In this document: positions 25,593 to 35,997 of the stretch, piece after piece | How the letters are laid out: every line of letters starts with the position of its first letter | How positions within the stretch are numbered: the stretch's first letter is position 1 | Source: Liolophura sinensis | Lineage: Eukaryota; Mollusca; Polyplacophora; Chitonida; Chitonidae | Direction of reading: 5' to 3' | Assembly: GCF_032854445.1 (NCBI RefSeq) | Contig: NC_088301.1 | Span: 1,862,001 to 1,926,000, forward strand | Length of the DNA stretch: 64,000 nucleotides | Program-made: the position numbers and the translations under genes | The notes under the pieces: generated by a model | The model's input: only the letters and a program-made list of their open reading frames with translations | Databases searched by the model: none | What the model was told of the DNA's origin: nothing

Positions 25593-26280
25593 GGGGTGAG
25601 TGTTCACACTAACCCCCAGTGTAAAAATTCTCCACCCGATCACCCCAGGTTACCCCCCGGCTAGATTACCATCCGCAGGGTTTTTTTTCAGGTGATGTAA
25701 CCATTAATAATATTGGCGGAAGATAATGCCAAAGTTTGTTCGCACATAACACACTATACAAGATCCACTTACAAAAGATACAAGCCAATGAACCATCAGT
25801 GAGTGTAGCGAGAGCTCTTTTATCCAGCAGTTCAAAGAGTTTGAGATAAACACTGAGCACTACGTTATATCTACAGTATTAACATTTATCAGATTGTGAA
25901 TGGGAATTTAAGTATGCCTTGCGCTGTGAAAGAAAGTGATGTTAAACCAATGAATGTGAAAGAGATATACAAATTGGATTCCTTGACAAGGGAAAGGAAT
26001 GTATAAATGATGTAGCTATATGGACTTGAGTGTATCAGCTTAGACGTTTGAGTCCTGGGCATATTATCTGCAATACGCCTTTGGATGTATAAAGAAAGAG
26101 GTGAATGGATGGGAAACCCGTTTCACATTTGCCAGTGAATAACTAATCTTTATTTTAACTAAGAGAGGAAATACGCAGGCTTAAATTTGAATGTTTGGCT
26201 TGTGAAAAATCCACCTATTTCTAACTGTGTCACATAATGTCTGTTGGGCCTCGTCATTTCCTTCTTTATATTTGTTTTCA
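25593..26280. repeat. Array unit 6 (type C, short)
   Basis: Only 688 bp. Module A is cut after its T-run (about 25697) and joined to module C (about 25698-25918), then the closing segment. Module C carries the open reverse frame 25666-25860. Confidence 0.88.
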
Positions 26281-27637
26281 GGGGTGAGCGCTCACGCTAA
26301 CCCCCAGAGTAAAAATTCTCCACCCGATCACCCCAGGTTACCCCCGGCTAGATTACCATCCGCAGGTTTTTTTTTTAGGTGATCGCAGATCTCAAGCCTA
26401 CCGATTTCTCGGCAAACCCTCGACCTGTGGGCTCCCGCCTTGCTGATCACGGGTACCCCGGTGACAATTGACTCCGATACGTTGGTAGTGTACACCTATT
26501 ACTCTTTTTCCCGTGCCCCAGGTGTGGGCTCCATGTGCAGATGTTCCGTGTTTTTGTTTAAGGCAACGACAGATCTATATTATAGAAGACATAAGTAAAT
26601 GCTTGATGTATGCATGTGTAGAACCAGCCACATATATATGGAGTTGTGTGAAGAAAAATACAATATATAATATCTAAACGCTTTCTTTTCTTTGTTTATT
26701 ACTTGTTTGATATTCTCCACCGCAGTTCTGAACTTTTGCCTCATTTGAACATTAGGTTTAAAGATGTGTGCAGCTCGAAGAGAACATGGGTTTTATCCTC
26801 AAGGCACATGGATTTCTGAAGGGTAACATTTTGAGGGGTAATTCGTGACAATCCAGGTGTTAGTGTTCTTTATTAAAATTTTGAAGAGAAGATGGATCCA
26901 TCAATATACATAACTGCCTTGCGATGTGAAAGAAGCTGATGTTAATCCAATGAATGTGAAAGAGACACACAAACTGAATTCCTTGACAAGGGAAATGAAT
27001 GTGTAAATGATGTAGTTATATGGACTCGCGTGAATCAGGTTAGACGTTTTAGCCCTCGGTACATTATCTGTAATGCGTTTTTGGATGTATGAATAAAATT
27101 GGTGATTTGATGGGAAACCCGTTTCACATTTAGCTGATTTACGTGTGAGTGGCGCAACGGGCAAGTAACTAATCTTTATTTTAGCTTTGAGAGGTTTCCC
27201 ACGGGCTGTGTCCGGTTGCCTCTTACCATAATGCTCGCCGCCGTAGTATAAGTGAAATATTCCTGAGTACGGCGTAAAACACCAATCAAATAGATAATTA
27301 AACAAACTAGATTCCTTGACAAGGGAAATGAATGTGTAAATGATGTAGCTATATGGACTCGCGTGTATCAGCTTAGACGTTTGAGCCCTGGGCATATTAT
27401 CTGTAATACATCTTTGGATGTATAAAGATAGAGGTGAATGGATGGGAAACCCGTTTCACATTTGGCCCATTTACATGTGAGTGGCGCAACGGACAAGTAA
27501 CTAATCTTTATTTCAACTTTGAGAGGGAATACGCAGGCTTAAATTTGTATGTTTGGCTTGTGCAAATTCACCTATTTCTAACTGTGTCACACAATGTCTG
27601 TTGAGTTTCGTCATTTCTTTCTTTACACTTGTTTTCA
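26281..27637. repeat. Array unit 7 (type B)
   Basis: Standard order, with a SINE1 piece at about 27190-27305. Its frame 26901-27395 is residue-for-residue the same as 29612-30106 in unit 9, a sign of recent duplication. Confidence 0.9.
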
Positions 27638-28995
27638 GGGGTTAGCGTTCACGCTACCCCCCAGAGTAAAAATTCTCCACCCGATCACCCCAGGTTACCC
27701 CCGGCTAGATCACCATCCGCAGGTTTTCTTTCAGGTGATGTAGCCATTTCTGGGCAAACCCTCGAGCTCTGGGCCCCTGCCTTGCTGCTCACGGGTACCC
27801 CCGGTGACAATCAACGCCTACTATTACTACTATTACTAGTAATAGAAAATATTGGCATATTCAGGTGCCATATAGCCCTATTCATGCCAGAGCAACCAAA
27901 TATTTTCTGTTCTTGTCATCCTGAAAAGTAATTAGTAGTTATCAAATTTAGAGACCAGTTAAATAATAACGATGATAACAGAATCTGTTTATTTTGGTGA
28001 CGCCCTAAAGGTGGCTAATATTTTAGCTAACAGAATCGCTTACTTCTTGTGACAAAAAATACTACCATATTAAATATTTGAGCTTTGTTGGTTTTTGGCT
28101 TGAAAGATTCGCCACTGATGGTTGTTGCACACCTAAAATCGAAAGCCGTCTTAATATGTCATTACGAATCTGTCCATAATATAGACACCGAAGTAAAAAA
28201 TGATCGATAGTTTCTGAAACACTGCAGTGGTTACAAAAACCAGAGGGATGCTTTCCAATTCTATGAAGATAAAAATTCAAAGGAACGTGACCCAATCAAC
28301 GCCTTTGTTTGGCAGTGCAGACGTATAGGTCCTTTACCCTTGTCCCAGGCGTGGGCTCAAATGTCAGATGTTAACTTTTTTTAAGGTCGATCATGAAAAA
28401 ACTTTCGCCTGAAATGTGAATCTAATAATATTGGCGGAAGATAATGCCAAAGTTTGTTCGCACATAACACACTATACAAGATCCACTTACAAAAGACACA
28501 AGCCAATGAACCATCAGTGAGTGTAGCGAGAGCTCTTTTATCCAGCAGTTCAAAGAGTTTGAGATAAACACTGAGCACTACGTTATATCTACAGTATTAA
28601 CATTTATCGGATTGTGAATGGCAATTTTAAGTATGCCTTGCGCTGTGAAAGAAAGTGATGTTAATCCAATGAATGTGAAAGAGATATATAAACTGGATTC
28701 CTTGACACGGGAAATGAATGTATAAATGATGTAGCTATATGGACTTGGGTGTATCAGCTTAGACGTTTATTAGAGTATAGTATCTGTTATCCGGTCTTTG
28801 TATAAAGAAAGAGGTGAATGGATGGGAAACCCATTTCACCTTTGCCAGTGAATAACTAATCTTTATGTTAACTTTAAGAGGGATTACGCAGGCTTAAATT
28901 TGAATGTTTGGCTTGAGAAAAAAATCCACTTAGTTGTAACTGTGTCACATAACGCCTCTTGACCCCTCATCATTTCGTTTTTTGCATTTTTTTCA
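27638..28995. repeat. Array unit 8 (type C with LINE tail)
   Basis: Module A is shortened and its end is split by the LINE fragment 27820-28292. Module C (about 28382-28632) and the closing segment follow. The palindrome at its start is altered to GGGGTTAGCGT on the left arm. Confidence 0.9.
27820..28292 (-). mobile_element. 5'-truncated LINE (non-LTR retrotransposon) 3' end
   Basis: A 473-bp insertion flanked by the 12-bp duplication CAATCAACGCCT (27808-27819 and 28293-28304). On the minus strand 28062-28295 reads GHVPLNFYLHRIG, PSGFCNHCSVSETIDHFLLRC, i.e. a C-x2-C ... H-x4-C knuckle as found at the C-terminus of non-LTR retrotransposon reverse transcriptase polyproteins. Its 3' end is a TAG/TAA-type short repeat instead of poly(A). 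Only the last about 75 codons remain, so it is dead. The clade cannot be set from this much. Confidence 0.85.
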
Positions 28996-30349
28996 GGGGT
29001 GAGCGTTCACGCTAACCCCCAGAGTAAAAATTCTCCACCCGATCACCCCAGGTTACCCCCGGCTAGATTACCATCCGCAGGTTTTTTTTTAGGTGATCGC
29101 AGATCTCAAGCCTACCGATTTCTCGGCAAACCCTCGACCTGTGGGCTCCCGCCTTGCTGATCACGGGTACCCCGGTGACAATTAACTCCGATCCGTTGGT
29201 AGTTTACACCTATTACTCTTTCTCCCGTGTCCCAGGTGTGGGCCCCATGTGCAGATGTTCCGTGTTTTTGTTCAAGGCAACGACAGATCTATATTATAGA
29301 AGACATAAGTAAAGGCTTGATGTATGCATGTGTAGAACCAGCCACATATATATGGAGTTGTGTGAAGAAAAGACAGTATATGAGATCTAAACGCTTTCTT
29401 TTCTTTGTTTATTACTTGTTTGATATTCCCCACCGCAGTTCTGAACTTTTGCCTCATTTGAACATTAGGTTTAAAGATGTGTGCAGCTAGAAGAGAACAT
29501 GGGTTATCCTCAAGGCACATGGATTTCTGAAGGGTAACATTTTGAGGGGTAATTCGTGACAATCCAGGTGTTAGTGTTCTTTATTAAAATTTTGAAGAGA
29601 AGATGGATCCATCAATATACATAACTGCCTTGCGATGTGAAAGAAGCTGATGTTAATCCAATGAATGTGAAAGAGACACACAAACTGAATTCCTTGACAA
29701 GGGAAATGAATGTGTAAATGATGTAGTTATATGGACTCGCGTGAATCAGGTTAGACGTTTTAGCCCTCGGTACATTATCTGTAATGCGTTTTTGGATGTA
29801 TGAATAAAATTGGTGATTTGATGGGAAACCCGTTTCACATTTAGCTGATTTACGTGTGAGTGGCGCAACGGGCAAGTAACTAATCTTTATTTTAGCTTTG
29901 AGAGGTTTCCCACGGGCTGTGTCCGGTTGCCTCTTACCATAATGCTCGCCGCCGTAGTATAAGTGAAATATTCCTGAGTACGGCGTAAAACACCAATCAA
30001 ATAGATAATTAAACAAACTAGATTCCTTGACAAGGGAAATGAATGTGTAAATGATGTAGCTATATGGACTCGCGTGTATCAGCTTAGACGTTTGAGCCCT
30101 GGGCATATTATCTGTAATACATCTTTGGATGTATAAAGATAGAGGTGAATGGATGGGAAACCCGTTTCACATTTGGCCCATTTACATGTGAGTGGCGCAA
30201 CGGACAAGTAACTAATCTTTATTTCAACTTTGAGAGGGAATACGCAGGCTTAAATTTACATGTTTGGCTTGTGAGAAATCCACCGATTTCTAACTGTGTC
30301 ACACAATGTCTGTTGAGCCTCGTCATTTCTTTCTTTATACTTGTTTTCA
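28996..30349. repeat. Array unit 9 (type B)
   Basis: Full module A, module B and a SINE1 piece (about 29900-30015). Nearly identical to unit 7 from about 29530 to 30240, then switching to a different variant near 30250. Confidence 0.9.
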
Positions 30350-31690
30350 GGGGTGAGCGTTCACGCTACCCCCCAGAGTAAAAATTCTCAACCCGATCAC
30401 CCCAGGTTACCCCCGGCTAGATCACCATCCGCAGGTTTTCTTTCAGATGATGCAACCATTTCTGGGCAAACCCTCGAGCTCTGGGCCCCTGCCTTGCTGC
30501 TCACGGGTACCCCGGTGACAATCAACGCCTACTATTACTACTATTACTAGTAATAGAAAATATTGGCATATTCAGGTGCCATATAGCCCTATTCATGCCA
30601 GAGCAACCAAATATTTTCTGTTCTTGTCATCCTGAAAAGTAATTAGTAGTTATCAAATTTAGAGACCAGTTAAATAATAACGATGATAACAGAATCTGTT
30701 CATTTTGGTGACGCCCTAAAGGTGGCTAATATTTTAGCTAACAGAATCGCTTACTTCTTGTGACAAAAAATACTACCATATTAAATATTTGAGCTTTGTT
30801 GGTTTTTGGCTTGAAAGATTCGCCACTGATGGTTGTTGCACACTTAAAATCGAAAGCCGTCTGAATATGTCATTACGAATCTGTCCATAATATGGACACC
30901 AAAGTAAAAATGATCGATAGTTTCTAAAACACTGCAGTGGTTACAAAAACCAGAGGGATGCTTTCCAATTCTATGGAGACAAAAATTCAAAGGAACGTGA
31001 CCCAATCAACGCCTTTGTTTGGCAGTGCGGACGTATAGGTCCTTTAGCCTTGTCCCAGGCGTGGGATCAAAGGTCAGATGTTAACTTTTTTTAAGGTCGA
31101 TCATGAAAACCCTTTGGCCTGAAATGTGAATCTAATAATACTGGCGGAAGATAATGCCAAAGTTTGTTCACACATAACACACTATACAAGATCCACTTAC
31201 AAAAGATACAAGCCAATGAACCATCAGTGAGTGTAGCGAGAGCTCTTTTATCCAGCAGTTCAAAGAGTTTGAGATAAACACTGAGCACTACGTTATATCT
31301 ACAGTATTAACATTTATCAGACTGTGAATTGGAATGTAAGTATGCCTTGCGCTGTGAAAGAAAGTGATGCTAAACGAATGAATGTGAAAGAGATATACAA
31401 ACTGGATTCCTTGACAAGGGAAAGGAATGTATAAATGATGTAGCTATATGGACTTGGGTGTATCAGCTTAGACGTTTATTATCTGTAATCCGGTCTTACT
31501 ATACAGAAAGAGGTGAATTGATGGGTAAGCCGTTTCACCTTTGCCAGTGAATAAATAATCTTTATTTCAACTTACAGATGGATTACGCAGGCTTAAATTT
31601 ACATGTTTCGCTTGTGAAAAATAACCAGCTATTTGTAACACATAACGTCTGCTGTGCCACATTATTTCGTATTTAGCATTCATTTTTTCA
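30350..31690. repeat. Array unit 10 (type C with LINE tail)
   Basis: Duplicate of unit 8: shortened module A, LINE fragment, module C (about 31092-31340) and a more diverged closing segment. Confidence 0.9.
30531..31002 (-). pseudogene. Second copy of the LINE tail (by duplication)
   Basis: Same fragment as 27820-28292 with the same flanking 12-mers (30519-30530 and 31003-31014), so it was copied with its host unit and did not insert independently. I count about 9 differences over 472 bp. One is a lost A in the run near 30908, which breaks the reverse-transcriptase C-terminal frame still open in the other copy. Confidence 0.88.
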
Positions 31691-31960
31691 GGGGTGAGCG
31701 TTCACGCTAACCCCCAGAGTAAAAATTCTCCACCCGATCACCCCAGGTTACCCCCGGCTAGATTACCATCCGCAGGTTTTTTTTTTTTAGGTGATCGCAG
31801 ATCTCAAGCCTACCGATTTCTCGGCAAACCCTCGACCTGTGGGCCCCCGCCTTGCTGATCACGGGTACCCCGGTGACAATTAACCCTGGCTATGTTGGTG
31901 ATACAAATGTATAGGCTTTACCCGTGTCCCACATGTGGGCTCCATGCGTGTAGATGTACG
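31691..31960. repeat. Array unit 11 (module A only)
   Basis: A well-preserved module A with a 12-T run, diverging after TGACAATTAACCC and ending near GTGGGCTCCATGCG. This is the right edge of the array. Confidence 0.88.
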
Positions 31961-32364
31961 GTGGAACGTGAATACTAGCCATGGTGTATAAGAATAATAT
32001 TTTAAAAACTACAATAAAATCGTCGTAAATAAAAAAATTAAATAAAACATAGAACTGTGCGAACCAAAATCAAAAACAGTACGAAAACCAGTGAAAATTG
32101 AAATACATGTACAAACTTCCTGTAATAACAAATTGGAATGTAAATTAACAACAACCTCAAACACGAAACAAAAACAAATTTAAGCAAAAATTCAAATGAG
32201 GCGACAAATTTAAAACCCGAATAAAAACCGCAACAAGACTAAAATATTTTAAAATGCAAATCAAAACTCTCCAGGCCATAAGCCCTGCTACAACCTTCTT
32301 CGTAATAAATTCGAGGAGTTACCTCCCCTGGACATTTTCGGTTTGGGTGTGTCAGTTTGCAGTG
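31961..32364. other. A-rich stretch, no gene
   Basis: Strongly A-rich low-complexity sequence (AAATAAAAAAATTAAATAAA and similar) next to the array edge. Nothing else recognised. Confidence 0.6.
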
Positions 32365-32475
32365 TTTGTATTTATTGACAGGCATTTAACGCCGCGTGCC
32401 ACTTATATGACGGCAGTCAAGCTAACAGCTGGAAGAAACAGCCCCTATAAACCACCCACCTTCGTTATGTTCCTG
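32365..32475 (-). repeat. Diverged SINE1-like fragment
   Basis: TTTATTGACAGGCATTTAAC, GCCGCGTGCCACTTATATGA and CGGCAGTCAAGC match the tail and core of SINE1 in reverse, with many changes. It may be a related but separate family. Confidence 0.45.
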
Positions 32476-33023
32476 ATAAACATCTTGACTACAAGTCGCA
32501 GCAGAAATAGCGAGAGGTGGACTAAAACACGCGATCTCATTGGTCAAGTGCCTGGTGATGACAGCGAGCACGTGCCATAACAATGGGAGCCAGCGAAGGC
32601 CGAAACAAGACTTCATATGTTTAATTTATATTTTCACAAAGGTCTACACCGTTAACGAAGAAATCAATTACCTGATGGTATTCACTACTCACCTACGATC
32701 ATAAACCAATCAATGGAATGATATTTAATGACATTTCTAGTTATTCAGTTCCAACATTTATGCTAGAATCTCAGGAAATGTTCCTAAATAGGCAAATAAT
32801 CACGAATATTAGGACGGATTAGATAATACGGACATAATAACCTGGGTGGCGAACAGAAAAAAACGGCAATCTTTCAAAGTAAAAAAGACAATAGTCGGAG
32901 TATAAAGATGGTAATTGTGCCAACCCTGGAAATTAAAAATGAACAGGAATCGAAGAATGTGTGGAACCTGTGTGTCAGACAGAACTTTCACCACGGCAGG
33001 CATGTTATGTAACGTCATAGAGT

Positions 33024-33056
33024 GAGTGAGCGAGTGCTTGGGGTTTAACGTCATTC
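33024..33056 (-). mobile_element. 33-bp SINE2 tail insertion with 16-bp target duplication
   Basis: Only the 3' end of SINE2 (GAGTGAGCGAGTGCTTGGGG ...TTTAACGTCATTC) remains, flanked by TGTAACGTCATAGAGT at 33008-33023 and 33057-33072. This is an extreme 5' truncation, as expected when target-primed reverse transcription stops early. Confidence 0.85.
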
Positions 33057-33072
33057 TGTAACGTCATAGAGT

Positions 33073-33595
33073 ATGAGGATACTTTTTCTTGCCAGCAAAC
33101 AATGCAATGATGTCAATATTTTTAAAAATGCACATCTGTGCTCCGTAAAAAGATGCTACCTGCTTGTTGTTATTATTTATTTGTTTAATAGTGTTGTTTT
33201 TTTTGTTTGTTTGTTTTTTTTTTTTTTTTGCTTTTTTTTTTTTTGATTTTTGTTTTTTTGTTTTTGATTTTTTTTATAGTGTAAAATTTAGACTACTATT
33301 ATTTATTATAAAGGTTGTTACAGCTTTATGGATGTTTGGAATCGGGACAGAGCATGAAGAAACCAGCGTTCGTTTCATTAGTCAGATATTTCGAGTTGCT
33401 CATATGAATGTTGTCACTCATGCTGCATAGCGGCCGCGCCTCTTTGTCGAAAAATCCACATACGCAGGCTACCGGCATAGTGTGCAGAAATGCTATAGCA
33501 GAGGAATCGGTAAAAAGCAGATTGTAAGGCCACCAGTGAGCGCCAAATCTTCTCTTCCCTCACGCTGCTAGTTCACTGGTTTTCCTTGGATTCGA
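33073..33595. other. T-rich region, no gene
   Basis: Contains a long imperfect poly(T) tract (about 33195-33280). The 88-codon Phe-rich frame across it is a product of the T runs. Confidence 0.6.
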
Positions 33596-33596
33596 T

Positions 33597-33700
33597 GGTG
33601 AGCGTTTACGCTGATGCCCTGAATAAACATTCTGCCCCCGATCATCCCAGCCTACTTCCTGAAACATTGACACCTCGCCAGATCTTCGCTTTGTATAATC
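33597..33700. repeat. Decayed module A outside the array
   Basis: TGGTGAGCGTTTACGCTGATGCCC, AAACATTCTGCCCCCGATCA and CCCAGCCTAC match the first 100 bp of module A at reduced identity. It lies about 1.6 kb beyond the array edge. Confidence 0.6.
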
Positions 33701-34080
33701 GCAAATAAGAAGCCTTGTAATAACTCATCAAGGTGCTCGCCCGTGGGATTTATGTTGAAGATTACAACTGCCCCTGTAACGATTGGCTTGTGTTCGGACG
33801 GTATAATAATGTGTATACCCGAATACGACTTGTGGGTCTCGGCATGTTTGGTACTGAATAATAGCCATTTTTGCGCTTGTTATGAAACCTGCCACTATTT
33901 TTCCGTGATATTAAAAGTATTTCTGTAAACTAAGCAGTTATATACACTTAAACAAAATTTGTCTGCTTTTTCTTTTAGCTTGTATAATTTTTGTTTAACT
34001 GGATAGGTTTCCACTCAGCGTACACAACAATTCGGTTGAAGGTCACCTTCTAGAATTCCCCTACGTTTTGATTCATGACA

Positions 34081-34270
34081 GGGGTGAGCGTTCACGCTAA
34101 CCCCCAGAGTAAAAATTCTCCACTCGATCACCCCAGGCTGGATATAACCTTTGGCAAGTTTTGTCATTAAGGTGATCGCAGATCTCTAGCCTAGCGGTTG
34201 CTCGACAAAACCCTTGACCTGAGGGCCCCGTCTTGATGATCATGGGTACCCCTGTGTTATTACATGTACG
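34081..34270. repeat. Diverged module A outside the array
   Basis: The first 60 bp match array module A almost exactly, including the palindrome. Then a different 30-bp piece replaces the CCCCCGGCTAGATTACCATC part, and the match resumes at GGTGATCGCAGATCTC and runs to GATCATGGGTACCCC. It shows module A existing apart from modules B and C. Confidence 0.85.
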
Positions 34271-34384
34271 CGCTTTACGTAGAGGGCATTTATGGACTAT
34301 GCATGCGTAGCCCAATTGTGGGCCCTAAGCCTTGAATATTTTAATAGCGGCCTTTGCTCTACACAGTGATCGCCATGTAAACTA

Positions 34385-34386
<2 letters not shown>

Positions 34387-34417
<31 letters not shown>

Positions 34418-34424
34418 TGTATGT
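34387..34424. repeat. (GTAT)n microsatellite
   Basis: About nine uninterrupted TATG tetranucleotides. Confidence 0.95.
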
Positions 34425-34640
34425 TTGCTCTAAACTGGTATCATTACTTTGATACGACGCCCATTATCTAAATGGACCGTCCTAAATTCTGGGCCGAATT
34501 AAGTGAAGCCATATTCTATTAATATAACACACAATTAGGGGCTCAAGCCATTCAGACCTGAATCCCAGTTGAAATCGTTAGGATTATTATTCTTCTTCTC
34601 CTCACCAATTTTGTGATTCGTCCCTTGCACGTGTCGCCTG

Positions 34641-34938
34641 CGATCAATTCTGGGTCGACTTACACCTAAGACTTCAAAATAGGAAGTTGTAACTTCATCG
34701 CTTGGCGTTCAGCATGAAGGAGATAGTGCAACGACTGGTTGACCCATATCAGTATAATGGCTCCGGCGGGGCAACTTACTTGTCTTCGGTGAGTCGTCTC
34801 AGTGAAGCAGCACTAGATAAAGGAGTGGTGGAAATCCGCCCTGCGACAAGAAGGCACATTACATACACACTAAGGATTCTTTCGTCGTCATATGACTGAA
34901 AAATTGATGAGTACGACGTTAAACCTCACTCACTCACT
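34641..34938 (+). repeat. SINE2, sense copy lacking the A-box
   Basis: Begins near the B-box (GCGATCAATTCTGG), continues through the whole middle and ends in the tail GACGTTAAACCTCACTCACT. The open frame 34702-34899 (GSGGATYLSSVSRLSEAAL) corresponds to the reverse frame of the copy at 11670-11873. Confidence 0.85.
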
Positions 34939-34959
34939 ATATACGAAAAAGTCACGGGT

Positions 34960-35350
34960 TGAACTGGCCGCAGACACCGATTAATTTTCCCTATTAAAGC
35001 GACAATGTTAAATTTTCGTGTTGCAACTGGTCCCAAACGTTCCGTAACAGTACTGGGACACACCGTGCCATAAAAGCAATAAAAATCTTAACATAGGCTG
35101 ACCGTCAAAATCAGGTTCTTTCTATGCCAGCAGGAGTGGAGGGTACGTGCCTATCAACATCATGGGGACGTCACTCTCAGACTCATCACCACATGCCTCC
35201 TTGTGTCCTCTCGCCAAAGAAACAGATTGTGTCCTCTCGCCCAGAATTTCAATTTTTCATCATACCTGCCCAAAATTTAGACAATTTCCATTATTTTAAT
35301 ATCAATCAGCACCCGTACACCAAAAATGGGAGGCTATCAACGTAAAAAGC
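34960..35350. repeat. 390-bp dispersed repeat, copy 1
   Basis: Homologous to 35998-36375 over the whole length at perhaps two-thirds identity. Shared blocks are TTAATTTTCC, GCGACAATGTTAA, CCTTGTGTCCTCTCGCC, CCCAGAATTTCAA and CACCAAAAA. Not recognised as any known family. A small internal duplication of TGTGTCCTCTCGCC is present. Confidence 0.7.
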
Positions 35351-35874
35351 CCAAACTCTAAAATACACATAATAGCATTCGCTCTCGAAAAACGTGCCGA
35401 TCAGGACTACAAAGACTTAATCGCACTTTGATTTTACTTCGCCTTCTTCACTACGAGTAGACTTCTACAACTCTCGACATTTGTATTAAGGTTTAATAAC
35501 ATGAAAAGTACCTCTTCTATCCTGTTTTGAACGCACTTATGCTTTGAATTAGGCTACAGCATCCCATGATCTCAGTTCGGACTTAATTCTCGGGGAGCAG
35601 TCTGTGTTTTACCGACACTGCTGTTCTTATAAAATGCTTTAAAAATCATTTCTAAAGCTATCAGTATACGCTATTTTCGAAGCTTTACAAATCATTTTCA
35701 AGGGTTTAAAAAATCATTTATAAAGCTTTACAAATGAGTTTAAAAGCTTTGGAATAATTTTTGAAGTTTTAAACATACTGAATAAATAACACAAACGAAC
35801 CGCATAAATCTCGGCCTTCCTTTTCTGTACCACCAGTCAGACTGAACCATAACCAGACTTATACACTACAAAAG

Positions 35875-35937
35875 AATAAGTGAAATATTCTTGAGTACGG
35901 CGTAAAACACCAATCAAATAAATAAATAAATAAATAT
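35875..35937 (+). repeat. SINE1 tail only
   Basis: GTGAAATATTCTTGAGTACG and GCGTAAAACACCAATC are followed by (AAAT)n; everything 5' of the tail is missing. Confidence 0.85.
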
Positions 35938-35997
35938 AGCCTACAATGTTGTGGGACTAAAGTATGGGTTGTTTAAACCTCGCGAGATCTGAAGACG

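Larger units (their letters stand above)
17355..31960. repeat. Macro-array of about 1.34-kb units (12 units)
   Basis: Direct-repeat array. Units start with module A (GGGGTGAGCG...) at 17546, 18834, 20171, 21062, 22394, 23901, 25593, 26281, 27638, 28996, 30350 and 31691, and the most common spacing is 1.33-1.36 kb. Module A (about 270 bp) is followed either by module B (about 1 kb, with one or two embedded pieces of SINE1 core and tail) or by module C (about 250 bp). In order the types are B,B,C,B,B,B,C,B,C,B,C,A-only. A decayed part-unit at 17355-17545 leads in. No known family was recognised and no complete protein frame spans a unit. Confidence 0.93.

Noticed and set aside
28062-28295. A working reverse transcriptase gene
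   Set aside because: Only the last C-terminal knuckle region of a LINE is present; the polymerase domain is absent.
17355-31960. Self-cleaving ribozyme (hammerhead) in the repeat units
   Set aside because: I looked for the CTGATGA core with a GAAA partner in the units and did not find a matching arrangement.
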